64,000 bases of DNA from Sisyra terminalis (Eukaryota > Arthropoda > Insecta > Neuroptera > Sisyridae), in assembly GCA_958496175.1 (NCBI GenBank), contig OY292276.1, forward strand, positions 57,549,080 to 57,613,079, read 5' to 3'. Shown here piece by piece: positions 45,252-54,287 of the stretch (positions within the stretch are counted from its first letter, which is position 1; the number at the start of each line of letters is the position of its first letter). The position numbers and the translations under genes are program-made. The notes under the pieces were generated by a model that saw nothing but the letters and a program-made list of their open reading frames with translations, did not search any database and was not told the DNA's origin.

Positions 45252-45592
45252 AATGAATCTTTTTTTTTGGGATATTAAAAACTTGATATTTTTATTTAAC
45301 CTTTGTAAAACGTTTGGCTACTTTCGTGGCTTCAACAGCTACTCAATTATAAGTCAATTGTTAAATTAATGTATAATAATTTCGTATCTAATTTTTATTA
45401 AATGAAATTTAACTAGAGGATACAATTAAAATATTATTATTGTTGTATTAATGCCGAAATTATTATACAATAATTTAACAATTGATGTTTCATAATTGAG
45501 TACCTGAAGAAGGTACGAAAGTAGCGAAACATTGTACAAAGATTAAATCAAAACATTAAGTATTTTATATTCAAAAAAAAAGAGATTCATTA
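45252..45592. repeat. Palindromic repeat B with hammerhead-like core
   Basis: Inverted arms start with AATGAATCTTTTTTTTT and end with its complement near 45592. Internally CAATTGTTAAATTA-TGTATAATAA pairs with its inverse. At 45504-45533 the + strand reads CTGAAGA, one A, GGTAC-GAAA-GTAGC (stem II with one mismatch), GAAAC, ATT, GTA. It is inserted in the degenerate LINE. Confidence 0.7.
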
Positions 45593-45873
45593 ACTGTTAA
45601 ATTATTTTCTATCATTGAGAGTAAAAATATAATTCCTTCTCACCAATAATGGCTTTAAATCCTAATATTCTATAACTCAACACTGTTTTGGAGTGATGGA
45701 CGAAGTCTCTGTACTCCCCGAAAAAAAAAGATTATCACCAAGGAGCATTTTTTGATTTAAAACAGGTGTTAGATCTTGCGTTGATTCCAGGACTGCTATA
45801 TAAACTTGAACTATTTCTTCCAACCCATTACTACCTTTTTTTGAAGTCCTATCTTTCCCACTGATGTTTAAAG

Positions 45874-46094
45874 CAGCGGTTCCTAACGTTTTTCAGCCGC
45901 GAACCCTCAAGGAAATCAAGCATAATGCCAAGGACCCCTGAGTGAAAAAAAGATACAATTTTCGGACAATAAAATTAAATTTCAATATTCCATCATTATA
46001 TTAAAAAAAAAACTTTTTTAAATGGGATCGCGGACCCCCAAACAAAGGCTTGCGGACCCCCAGGGGTCCGCGGACCACAGGTTAGAAAACAATG
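45874..46094. mobile_element. hAT-type MITE (CAGCGGTTCC ends)
   Basis: The termini CAGCGGTTCCTAACG and the inverse of GGTTAGAAAACAATG are imperfect inverted repeats. Internal GGACCCC words (GCGGACCCCCAAACAAAGG, GGTCCGCGGACC) are typical of the widespread hAT-derived MITEs with C-A-G-x-G-G-T-T-C ends. The flanks GTTTAAAG and TTTTTGAG agree at five of eight positions, compatible with an aged 8-base duplication. It sits in the RT domain of the degenerate LINE. Confidence 0.75.
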
Positions 46095-46854
46095 TTTTTG
46101 AGTAAAGTTTAACAATGAACTCTTTTCCCTTACCCTAATTTTAGCAAATGTTCCACAAGGCAGTATATTAGGACCAGTGCTTTACATAATTTACATTGCA
46201 GATATGCCTACTTATCCAAATACCATACTAACTATATATATATGCTGATGGTACAGCTATTCTTACCATTAAGTCCAATCCATTTCAAGTCATCAACAAA
46301 ATGATGGAGTGGAACCAGAATTGGTAAATAAAAATTAACAAGGAGGAATTTATAAATGTCTTATCCACCTTTAACAACAAAATATGCCCACCAGTAGGTA
46401 CTATTCGATGGTGAAATCTTCAAAATTTCAACAAAAGTTTTCTACTAGGGACTCTAATTAATTAGTCACCTCACCTGGAATCCGAATACCATACTAAAAA
46501 GACTAGAGTTTATTAGATGTTACGGACTTTTACAAGAACTATAAGGACCTAAATCTACAATAGACATATATTTCAAACTAAATTTTTATAAAACAATAAT
46601 GCAACCGATTTGAATGTCGAAGCAAAACTGTGAGGTTCCACTAAACTTACCAATATACAACAAATTCAGTCCTTCCAATCCAAAATCCTACTATTATATA
46701 AAAAACCTATTATATATTTTAAACCACCTTTTTTTAAACGCTACTTTTATTATTAATAATTAAACGTAAATATGCAACCTTTTCTTCCCAAGAAAAATTA
46801 GTTGAACTTGATTACAAAGTTTCTGCCAAATCAGTAAAGCTGTCTTCAGATTGA

Positions 46855-47390
46855 AACCATAAGTGAAATCAGAATAAAATATTTGTACAACTATTTAGAT
46901 TAGACTTGTTTGTGACCTTCATTATACTTTTTTTGGGGGAAAACACTAACATGTACCTGAAAACATAATATTATCGAAATTGATTAACCTGTTCTTCAAT
47001 CATATAGTAGAATTCAGGTAGACAAATATTAAAGTACAATATTGTTGACCTTTGCTCCATAATGACCATTATTGTGAGCAAAACCGAATAAATTCCAAAT
47101 AGGTGTGAAATTGAAAAGAATTTTACCTGTTCTCAACTTGCGATAATAAATAATATGATAATGAGAAAAATGCAGATTCAAAGGTGTAATTTATGGACTC
47201 GGAAAAAGGTGTTAATGTATTTATAATTGACAACAAATAATAAATACCTCAAACCGGTTCAGATTACTTAAACGATATATTTATATCTGCCATTCTCTCA
47301 TTTTGGTCTTCAAGTTTTAACTATGTTATTTCATATCAACAATTCAGCATATACTTGAATTTTTCGTATATATACAATATAGCTAATCCC
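46855..47390. repeat. About 500-base dispersed repeat of unknown class, copy 2
   Basis: It matches 58685-59178 along its length in the same orientation. Shared are CAACTATTTAGATTAGACTT, ATGTACCTGAAAACA, TTTATAATTGACAACAAATA and the end GAATTTTTCGTA-ATATACAAT. It ends exactly where the CTAGCTGATCCCC retroposon begins. No coding frame or terminal repeat was recognised. Confidence 0.8.
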
Positions 47391-47697
47391 CGCGACTTCG
47401 TCTGCGTAACGTAAGGTTAGATTATATTTTCTTTTCAGATTTGCTATTTGTACTGGAATATAAATTTTTTTATTTCTCTTATTTCTTTTACGAAAAACAT
47501 AATCATACCTGAAAACACTATTTTGTCGACTTGAAAAAGACACATTTAATAAACTAAAAATTTAATATAACCTATGTTCAACGGAGATAGTGTAGCTTTC
47601 CAACAGTGAAAGAATTTTTCAAATCGGTCAAGTAGTTTCGGAGCCTATTAAATACAAACAAATAATCAAATCTTTCCATTTTATAATATTAGAGTAG
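47391..47697 (+). mobile_element. Retroposon-like repeat, copy c (short)
   Basis: It starts TAGCTAATCCCCGCGACTTC and ends TTATAATATTAGA, with CAAGTAGTTTCGGAGCCTAT near the 3' end as at 19930-21725. About 300 bases, so internally deleted relative to copies a and b. Confidence 0.75.
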
Positions 47698-48084
47698 ACA
47701 AGTGTCCATGGCTTTTAGCCTGCTGCAATGGCTTTAATTTTTAAACTTGATGAAGCTTCGAGAAGGAAGTTAAACTTCAAAAAAAAGCTCTCGAGAAAGA
47801 GCAAATATTAAACACACATCTCTGTATTTTATTGTCTTATATTTAGGACACAATAATGTAATTTTCTGCACTGAGAGCCACAATTCACAGATGCCAAAAG
47901 AGCCCTTTAGTTCTTAAGATTTTCGACGTAATATCTCGTAATTTTTTCCTCTTTAAAATATTAGAGTAGAAGAAATTATTCATCAAGATTTTTATATATT
48001 CTACATAGCCAAAATCATTTCCAATACATTCCTAAAGTTTCACGAAAAACTATCCTGGATGAATCCATTTAAAATCGCCCAGGT
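47698..48084. other. No feature recognised
   Basis: AT-rich DNA, formally within intron 1 of the receptor gene on the minus strand if that intron extends leftward. Confidence 0.5.
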
Positions 48085-48093
48085 GTCGTCCAC

Positions 48094-48243
48094 CAAGGTT
48101 TGTAAATTACACAGGTTGCTCCATAGGAAAAATGACGTCATACGAAGAATTTTGAAATTGAATCAGTGTGAAGATATGTACGAATTTCTTCTGGATACGT
48201 CACGTAGCCACCATGAGGCCACCTGTGTATTTTATAAACTTTG
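48094..48243. mobile_element. MITE with 9-bp target duplication, copy 3
   Basis: A 150-base member of the family at 15424 and 17103, flanked by the perfect duplication GTCGTCCAC (48085-48093 and 48244-48252). It is shorter than its relatives by a small internal deletion near the right end. A + strand reading frame stays open through it (NDVIRRILKLNQCEDMYEFL), but the frame is not maintained in the other copies. Confidence 0.9.
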
Positions 48244-48252
48244 GTCGTCCAC

Positions 48253-49068
48253 GACGTTTAAAAAGACAATGGTCAAGAGATTAACTTAACAATAACTAGA
48301 GAATTTAATCGCTGATTGGTGCCTCTAAAATCTCAATGAAGCCCTCAAATCTGATGTCTTCGACTTGAATTTCTGATTAGCTAAATTAAAGTATACTTTT
48401 TATTTTAAGATTGTTCACTTTCGCTGAATGTATTGTTCTTTTTTTGGTGAACAAATTGCAAAATTATCTTTTCTAATGGAAGAAAAAATGTCTTAATAAA
48501 ATATTCTTTATACTAACCAAATATGGAAAGAACATTTTAAAAACTTTTATCAGGAAAATCCCTAAACATTAACTCTTTTTGCACTGATTTGTAATAAAAT
48601 TCAAAGCTTTTTTTCCCATAAAATTAGATTTAGTCGGCAACTATTGGCTACTCTTGCACCACCTAACTATGTAATAGTTTAATTTTATGTAAACCACCTG
48701 AATTTTAGCACTTCCTTGGGACCATATCAAGCTTTTAGCAAAACTTTACTCTACCAAGTTCACCAAAAACCGAGGAGATTGAAAAGTTTATTCATGTGCT
48801 TGTACAACTATGTGGAAATAACTATCTCGATAACGCCACTTTGTCCATGCCACAACACCGCATACGTTCCTCCACGAAACTATTAATTATTTGCATCAAG
48901 TTTATCGTTGAAATTTAACGGAAATTTATTGTCATCTAACCTCGTAATCAAATGGGGAATTCATTGGAGCTTTAAACGCTTCAAAGTTAATAAATTGGAG
49001 AGCTTAAAGATGCTATAGCTAATTTTTTACTCTATAAATATTTTTAAAATTTTTTTTTTTCGACTTAC
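48253..49068 (-). other. Start of intron 1 of the receptor gene
   Basis: The sequence left of the splice donor at 49068 is intronic by position. It is less AT-rich at 48640-48990 than elsewhere. I recognise no second receptor exon, nor any repeat. Confidence 0.5.
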
Positions 49069-49345
49069 CTACAAGTAGTAGTGTTAAATCGGAAACGGCC
49101 AAGCTGAAGAGATAGTAGTTGGTGGCGGTGTGCATTGACGAATGTTTAACGATAACGACACAAATCGCTACGTTGCCAACGACGCCCGTTACAAATATCA
49201 GCACATATACAATCGTTATGGGAATTGCGATAACAAGCGGAAGCTGCTTGGGACCACGGGCGTAAATCAAATATTCATCCAACGTCATATTAAACACATC
49301 ACCGTCACTCATATTCGTGAGTGATAAATTTCCTTCCAATTCCAT
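49069..49345 (-). CDS. First coding exon of a CAPA/pyrokinin (neuromedin-U-like) receptor GPCR
   Basis: The exon encodes a rhodopsin-family receptor for CAPA or pyrokinin-type neuropeptides, a plasma-membrane protein that in insects controls diuresis, muscle or hormone release. I take the ATG at 49345 (context CAAAAATGG). The extracellular N-terminus has three N-glycosylation sequons (NLS at 6, NMS at 11, NMT at 19). TM1 starts near residue 38 (IAIPITIVYVLIFVTGVVGN) and carries the conserved G-N. After a basic loop (VKHSSMHTATNYYLF), TM2 contains the invariant LAVSDL aspartate. The frame ends in LLLV plus one base at a strong donor, G then GTAAGT (49068 downward), giving a phase 1 intron after TM2 as common in this family. 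The remaining five helices are not found. Distinguishing the CAPA from the pyrokinin receptor needs the rest. Confidence 0.88.
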
Positions 49346-49431
49346 TTTTGACAAAGAAAAAAATTTGGTATGTTTCCTTCACAACAATGGATTAATCTTT
49401 CGGAAAAAAACGTTGTTTCATACAACAGCGC

Positions 49432-49462
49432 CACGTGCGTCTATCTATGTACAATGACGTCA
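49432..49462 (-). promoter_or_regulatory. E-box and CRE-like palindromes upstream of the receptor start
   Basis: CACGTG lies at 49432-49437 and TGACGTCA at 49455-49462, 87-117 bases upstream of the receptor ATG. Both are textbook bHLH and CREB/ATF binding palindromes, and the patch is less AT-rich than its surroundings. They may be promoter or 5' UTR sites. I see no TATA box or initiator that would fix the transcription start. Confidence 0.35.
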
Positions 49463-49600
49463 ATTTCGATCATTTTTCCAACAATTCGGTTCTTCATTCT
49501 GCAACAAAAAGTTTGTTTTTAATATAAATGTTATGTATTAAAAAAAATACAAACGGGATTGAAAGACTCATCTTAAACATTAACTTATGGAAAGAGGTCT
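49463..49600. other. Presumed receptor 5' flank
   Basis: About 140 bases of unmatched sequence between the regulatory palindromes and the foldback element. Nothing else recognised. Confidence 0.4.
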
Positions 49601-51566
49601 AAAGGGTCTAGCAGGATCCACATGGCGAGTTGGCCCCCAAATAGGAACCTTTGTCAAAACTTATGTTAAAATATCGGCTTGATATACAAACACATTTTAT
49701 ATACTTTTCGCGACCAAATTCCTCTTTGACCTTAAGATATGGGCAAAAATGTCCCCCCGCATGGCTATTTTTCAAAGTTATATATCTCAAAAACTAATTA
49801 GGCTAGAGAAGTAAAACCAACGCGAGGCTTTAGATTATTTTACAGAGTATATCATATATTTTTTTGAAATTTTTAGAAAAACAATTTATACAAAAAAAAT
49901 CCAAAAAACAAATGAAATATTTTTTTTTTGAGTTCTCTGAAAATGACAATCACGAAAAAAATATATTTTATGCTTCTACATGAGCACTATAACTCGTAAA
50001 AATTGCGTGAAAAAATAATTGGTGTAATACTTTGAAAAATATAAAATGTGATTTACGTCAATTAGTATACCTCGGTTTGTTTTTCGAAGTGTTTCACCAA
50101 CTTTTTTTTCAAAAAACTTCAATAAAAATAGGCCAAATATGGAAGCAAAACATATTATTTTCATAATTGTAAGTGTAAAGAAACATAAAAAAAAAAATTA
50201 ATTAGTTTTTTTACTCTAAAGATGATTACTTTCAAGATCAAAATAATTGATCCCAAAAAAAATCAACTAGTGTTCATTTTTTATTAAAATAAGAATAAAA
50301 AAAATTATCGTCACTACTATAAGTTATTACAACTGAAATATTATGAACCTAAAATAATTTAGTTAGTATCTCGTAGGACGCAGAATTCTGGATAATTATT
50401 GTTCATATGAAAAATAACAAATAAAAGTTGTTGCATGAGAACAATATCCCACTGTATAGTTTCAACTGAAGAATCACAGGAATAACGAAAAATACTGTTG
50501 CAATCTTTATCATTCGAAATTTAATAATTGTATATACGACCGTCTTTGCTATTTATACATATGTCTTGATTTTACTTTTAGCCTAATGATATTAGGTGCT
50601 TATTTTACACATTGTTTGAAAATTTTATTTGATAGTTCATTTATTCGCCCACTTTAGGTAGAACCTGTAAAAATTTTGGTATGAGCCAATAAATAATATC
50701 CTAAGCTAAACGAAGAAAACCAAGTAATTCAGAGGCCGTCAATATGTACCATGAAATAAGAATTAATTGGAAACGTATAGTATTCCAATTGTAATCAACT
50801 ATAAGTGACGATAATTTTTTTATTATTCTTATTTTAATAAAAATTAAACACTAATTGTTTTTTTTTTCTTTTGAGATCAATTATTTTGATTTTGAAATCA
50901 TCATAATAAGAGTAATCTAAGATCATCATAAGAGTAATATAGAAAAAAACAGAAAAACTAATTTAAATTTTTTTTTTATGTTTCTTTAGACTTACAATTC
51001 TGAAAATAATATGTTTTACTTCTATATGTGGCCTATGTTTTATTGAAGTTTTTTGAAAAAAAAGTTGGTGAAACACTTCGAAAAAAAGTCAAACCGAGGT
51101 ATACTAATTGGCGTAAATCACATTTAATTTTTTTTCAAGGTGTTGCACCAACTATTTTTTCACCCAATTTTTATGAGTTATAGTGCTTGTGTAGGAACAA
51201 AAAATATATTTTTTTCGTGATTGTCATTTTCAGAGAACACAAAAAAAAAATTCATTTGTTTTTTGGATTTTTTTTGTATAATTTTTTTTTCTGAAAATTT
51301 CAAAAAAATATAAGATATACTCTGTAAAATAATCTAAAGCCTCGCGTTAGTTTCACTGCTCTAGCTTAATTAGTTTTTGAGATATATAACTTTGAAAACT
51401 AGCCATGTGGGGGACATTTTTGCCTATATCTCAAAGTCAAAAAGGAATTTGCTTGCGAAAAGTATATAAAATGTATTTGTATATCAAGCTGATATTTTAA
51501 CATAAGTTTCGACATAGGTTCCTATTTGGGGGCCAACTCGCCATGTGGATCCTGCAAGACCCTTTA
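49601..51566. mobile_element. Large foldback (hairpin) element, copy 2
   Basis: The ends AAAGGGTCTAGCAGGATCCA and the near-exact complement (51541-51566) enclose arms of about 720 bases homologous to 11703-13211. The loop is about 480 bases (50325-50810) against about 25 in copy 1. The last bases of this loop (AGTATTCCAATTGTAAT) correspond to the loop of copy 1, so copy 1 lost most of its centre. It lies only about 250 bases upstream of the receptor start codon. Confidence 0.85.
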
Positions 51567-51655
51567 AAGCTTCATGAAACCTCTGGTCATTAGTTATTTG
51601 TTTTCCTTGAAAATTAATCATCCAAAAATTTAGCTGTATTCCTGTACCGCTGTAA
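51567..51655. repeat. 3' flank shared with foldback copy 1
   Basis: Homologous to 13212-13310; see there. It ends in a run of A near 51655. Confidence 0.7.
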
Positions 51656-52325
51656 AAAAAAATTTCTCATTTATATTTTTCTTTCGTATAAATTTCCCAC
51701 ACTTCTTTTCCACTTTATTAACTAATTAGTTGCATATTACATACATATATCGTATACTTTTGATAGATAAACAATAACCATTAAAAACTAACAAAAACAA
51801 ATTTTGCGTTCGTTCCAAACTTTAAAATTAACTAATGAATATGCAACAGTTTTGTGAATGCTGTTAATTAGATGAGCTTTTAATTCGATATTCAATTAAA
51901 AGTTAAATTTCATGCATTATGAATCGGTTTGCAGATATTATTGAAACTAAGCTGTAGGCTTCCTCTTTAAAACTTTACGTAACGAAATAACCGGCGTAAA
52001 TGTATCTATTATATACAATTTCAAACATTCAAGGAAAATTTAATTAATATTCCACTTTAAATTCTATCAAATTAATTCAAATTATTATCAAACTATTAGA
52101 GCGATCGTCTAGTTGGTAAAGTGAAAATGGAAAATATCAAAGGTAAAGTGTCAAACAAAGCTTTTAAGGATGAAAGGGGTAACTATCGCCCACTATTTAA
52201 TGGTTTGTTTGAAAGGAAATGTCCAAATGGTTATTCCTATATAAAAATATATTTGTTGAAAAATAAATTTCTTTTCTAAAACAACAAACTAAAGGACTAC
52301 TTGGTAGTAAATTAGGTCAGTAATT
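51656..52325. other. No feature recognised
   Basis: AT-rich, unmatched DNA. Confidence 0.5.
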
Positions 52326-53030
52326 CTCGATTCAAAAAAAAAAACGCTGATTCTACATTAAAGACTACAAAAGATCCAAGAACTTGCCCAAACTCCAGAT
52401 TAAATATACAAAGTAATATCAAACCAAAAAATGTATTCAAAAACATCCAAAGACCTAGGCGAAATTTAGAAGAAAATATTACTAATTTATAGACACAAAC
52501 ACAGAAGGAAAACACCAAATTCAATAAACGAAAAAACCTGGCTAGGATTTTAACAACAATTCGGTCAACTAAAGCTAAAGACAATAGAAAAATATTAAGG
52601 GGAATAAAATCGATATCAGAGTTTCTGGAGAAGGAACAACTTATAAGTTAAAAAGGAAAATATTTCTAGATGAAAAATAGAAGAAAAATCCCTTTAAAAA
52701 GACTGCAGAAGACCTAAGAAGTCAACCAAACTCTAGATTAAATATACAAACAAATATCAAACCAAAAAATGTATTCAAAAATATCCAAAGACCTAAGCGT
52801 AATTTGGAAGAAAATATTACAAATTTATAGACACAAATACAGAAAGAAAAACACCAAACTTATAAAAATATAATTTAGCTAGGATCTTAACAACAATTCG
52901 GTCAACTCAAACAATAGACAATTGAAATATTTTAAGGAAAATGTATTGATATCAGAGCTTCTGATGAAGGAACAGTTTATAGGTTGAAAAGAAACATAAA
53001 ACCATACTAGACTCAAAAGTAGAAGAAAGA
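52326..53030. repeat. Tandem duplication, period about 337 bases
   Basis: Two adjacent copies share long blocks: AGATTAAATATACAAA, AATATCAAACCAAAAAATGT, ATCCAAAGACCTA, TTTATAGACACAAA, CAACAATTCGGTCAACT and GATATCAGAG-TTCTG. The first copy is 52340-52675, the second 52676-53025. Neither holds a credible gene; the minus-strand frame at 52312-52584 is not conserved in the second copy. Confidence 0.8.
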
Positions 53031-53615
53031 GCGCTTCAATAAAAATATGAAAGGATTAATTAAAAAGCAGCTCAAATTTGCCTTTTTTTTTACTTATTTA
53101 AAACAACTGTTAATACTATTTGATGACCACTAAAATTTTTCTTTGCTTTAACTTGGGTTCAAATTTATTTTTATAGTTTACTTTTGTAAACATAAATTAA
53201 TCTTCAAACGCATTTTTGGTATTTTTTAAGGCCTACCAAACTTAAGACACCAAAAACTAGATTGGCAAAAATAAGGAAGAAAAGGAATTGCAAAGACACC
53301 AACCCTCAAAATAAGAAATATTAAAAATAAGCAACCACGAGGCAATATTGCTAATGTAGAACTAGGTTGGTTTATCAGCGGATGATACAGATACTTATGT
53401 AGTTCATAATAATTAAAAACGTTATTGTGTACCGAAGAAATTTGTTTTAATTTCTAAGTCGTTATTATTAATTCGCTATTAGTCGCTATTATTATTAATC
53501 AAAAGTACCAAATTTTAAAAGAATTTTTTGATTGTTTAAATGTGTTAAAGTATTACATCTTATAATTTACCTTTAGTGTAATAAACTCTACAGACAAGGC
53601 TTTAAAAAAAACGTT
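53031..53615. other. No feature recognised
   Basis: AT-rich DNA. A short purine-rich patch at 53225-53350 resembles the vocabulary of the preceding tandem repeats but gives no clear match. Confidence 0.45.
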
Positions 53616-53619
53616 CAAT

Positions 53620-53973
53620 TTTGTGTATACAATATATAAAATATATTACAGTCCAATTTATTAACATAAATTTGAACAGAAGTTCAAACAAAAAATATTC
53701 GTGACGTATTGCCCAGATACGTATTTCGATTGCCAAGCATTCTTCATCAGTGGTCATCAAGTAATTTGGATCACTCCGTAACTGCTCTGGGATGATTCAC
53801 AATGAATGGATCCACAGAGTGATCCAAACTACTTGATGACCACTGATGAAGAATGCTTGGCAATCGAAATACGTATCTGGGCAATACGTCACGAATATTT
53901 TTTGTTTGAACTTCTGTTCAAATTTATGTTTATAAATTGGACTGATATATATTTAAATATTTTATACACAGTA
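53620..53973. repeat. Near-perfect palindromic repeat C with hammerhead-like core on both arms
   Basis: Arms of about 165 bases are almost perfectly complementary from TGTGTATAC outside to GGATCACTC / GAGTGATCC inside, around a loop of about 40 bases. On the + strand 53837-53883 reads TGACCA, CTGATGA, one A, GAATGC-TTG-GCAATC (stem II with one A-A mismatch), GAAA, TACGTAT, C, TGGGCA. TGACCA and TGGGCA pair at five of six positions as stem I. The left arm encodes the identical sequence on the minus strand. The near identity of the arms implies recent origin or conversion. Confidence 0.8.
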
Positions 53974-54287
53974 TAACAACTGTTCAAAGTAAACGAAAAA
54001 ATCTTATTTCGTTCAATTTTGGTTTAGTTAACGCTAATAGTCAACATTTTTTTTTTATAGTTTATAATGACGATTTGAATATGCGTTTAATTAATATTTA
54101 AACTTATTAATTCATGGCTGTTATTTCGTTTCTAATCTCCCTTAGCTACACTTTAAAGCACGCCTTCATTATTTATAAAGAGCTTTCTTGAGGGATTTTT
54201 ACGGAATTAAAAAATACTGTAGGATTTCTTTTTGTTCTCTAAAGCCTACATACTTTAGTCGTGGAAGTGAAATTTTTAAGTGAAGTC
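53974..54287. other. No feature recognised
   Basis: AT-rich spacer. Confidence 0.5.

Larger units (their letters stand above)
44775..46700 (+). pseudogene. Highly degenerate Jockey-like LINE ORF2, split by two insertions
   Basis: The + strand reads, with many stops, FGNMLRKSFTPHSNI, LEFPANEFRPSEVKFLKKI, the ILINHPEKAIVYL region and LIPKPRKSI with YGPTSLLPLLLKVLDNF (motif 2). After a palindromic insertion it reads KSYLSH, and after a MITE VPQGSILGPVLYIIYIADMP-like (46146-46210), YADGTAILTIKS (motif C with the second Asp replaced by Gly) and MMEWNQNW-IKINKEE. It ends with LTWNPNTILKRLEFIRCY and the degraded K-P-I-W region near 46590. Insertions are 45252-45592 and 45874-46094. This is the oldest LINE copy here. 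Confidence 0.75.

Noticed and set aside
48059..48289. Open frame through MITE copy 3 as a small gene
   Set aside because: The frame depends on MITE sequence, and the homologous copies at 15424 and 17103 do not keep it open.
49142..49324. Plus-strand open frame opposite the receptor exon
   Set aside because: It overlaps the receptor exon entirely and has a low-complexity composition; a shadow.
49346..49354. Receptor start three codons further upstream
   Set aside because: The upstream codon is TTG, not ATG. The ATG at 49345 has a good eukaryotic context.
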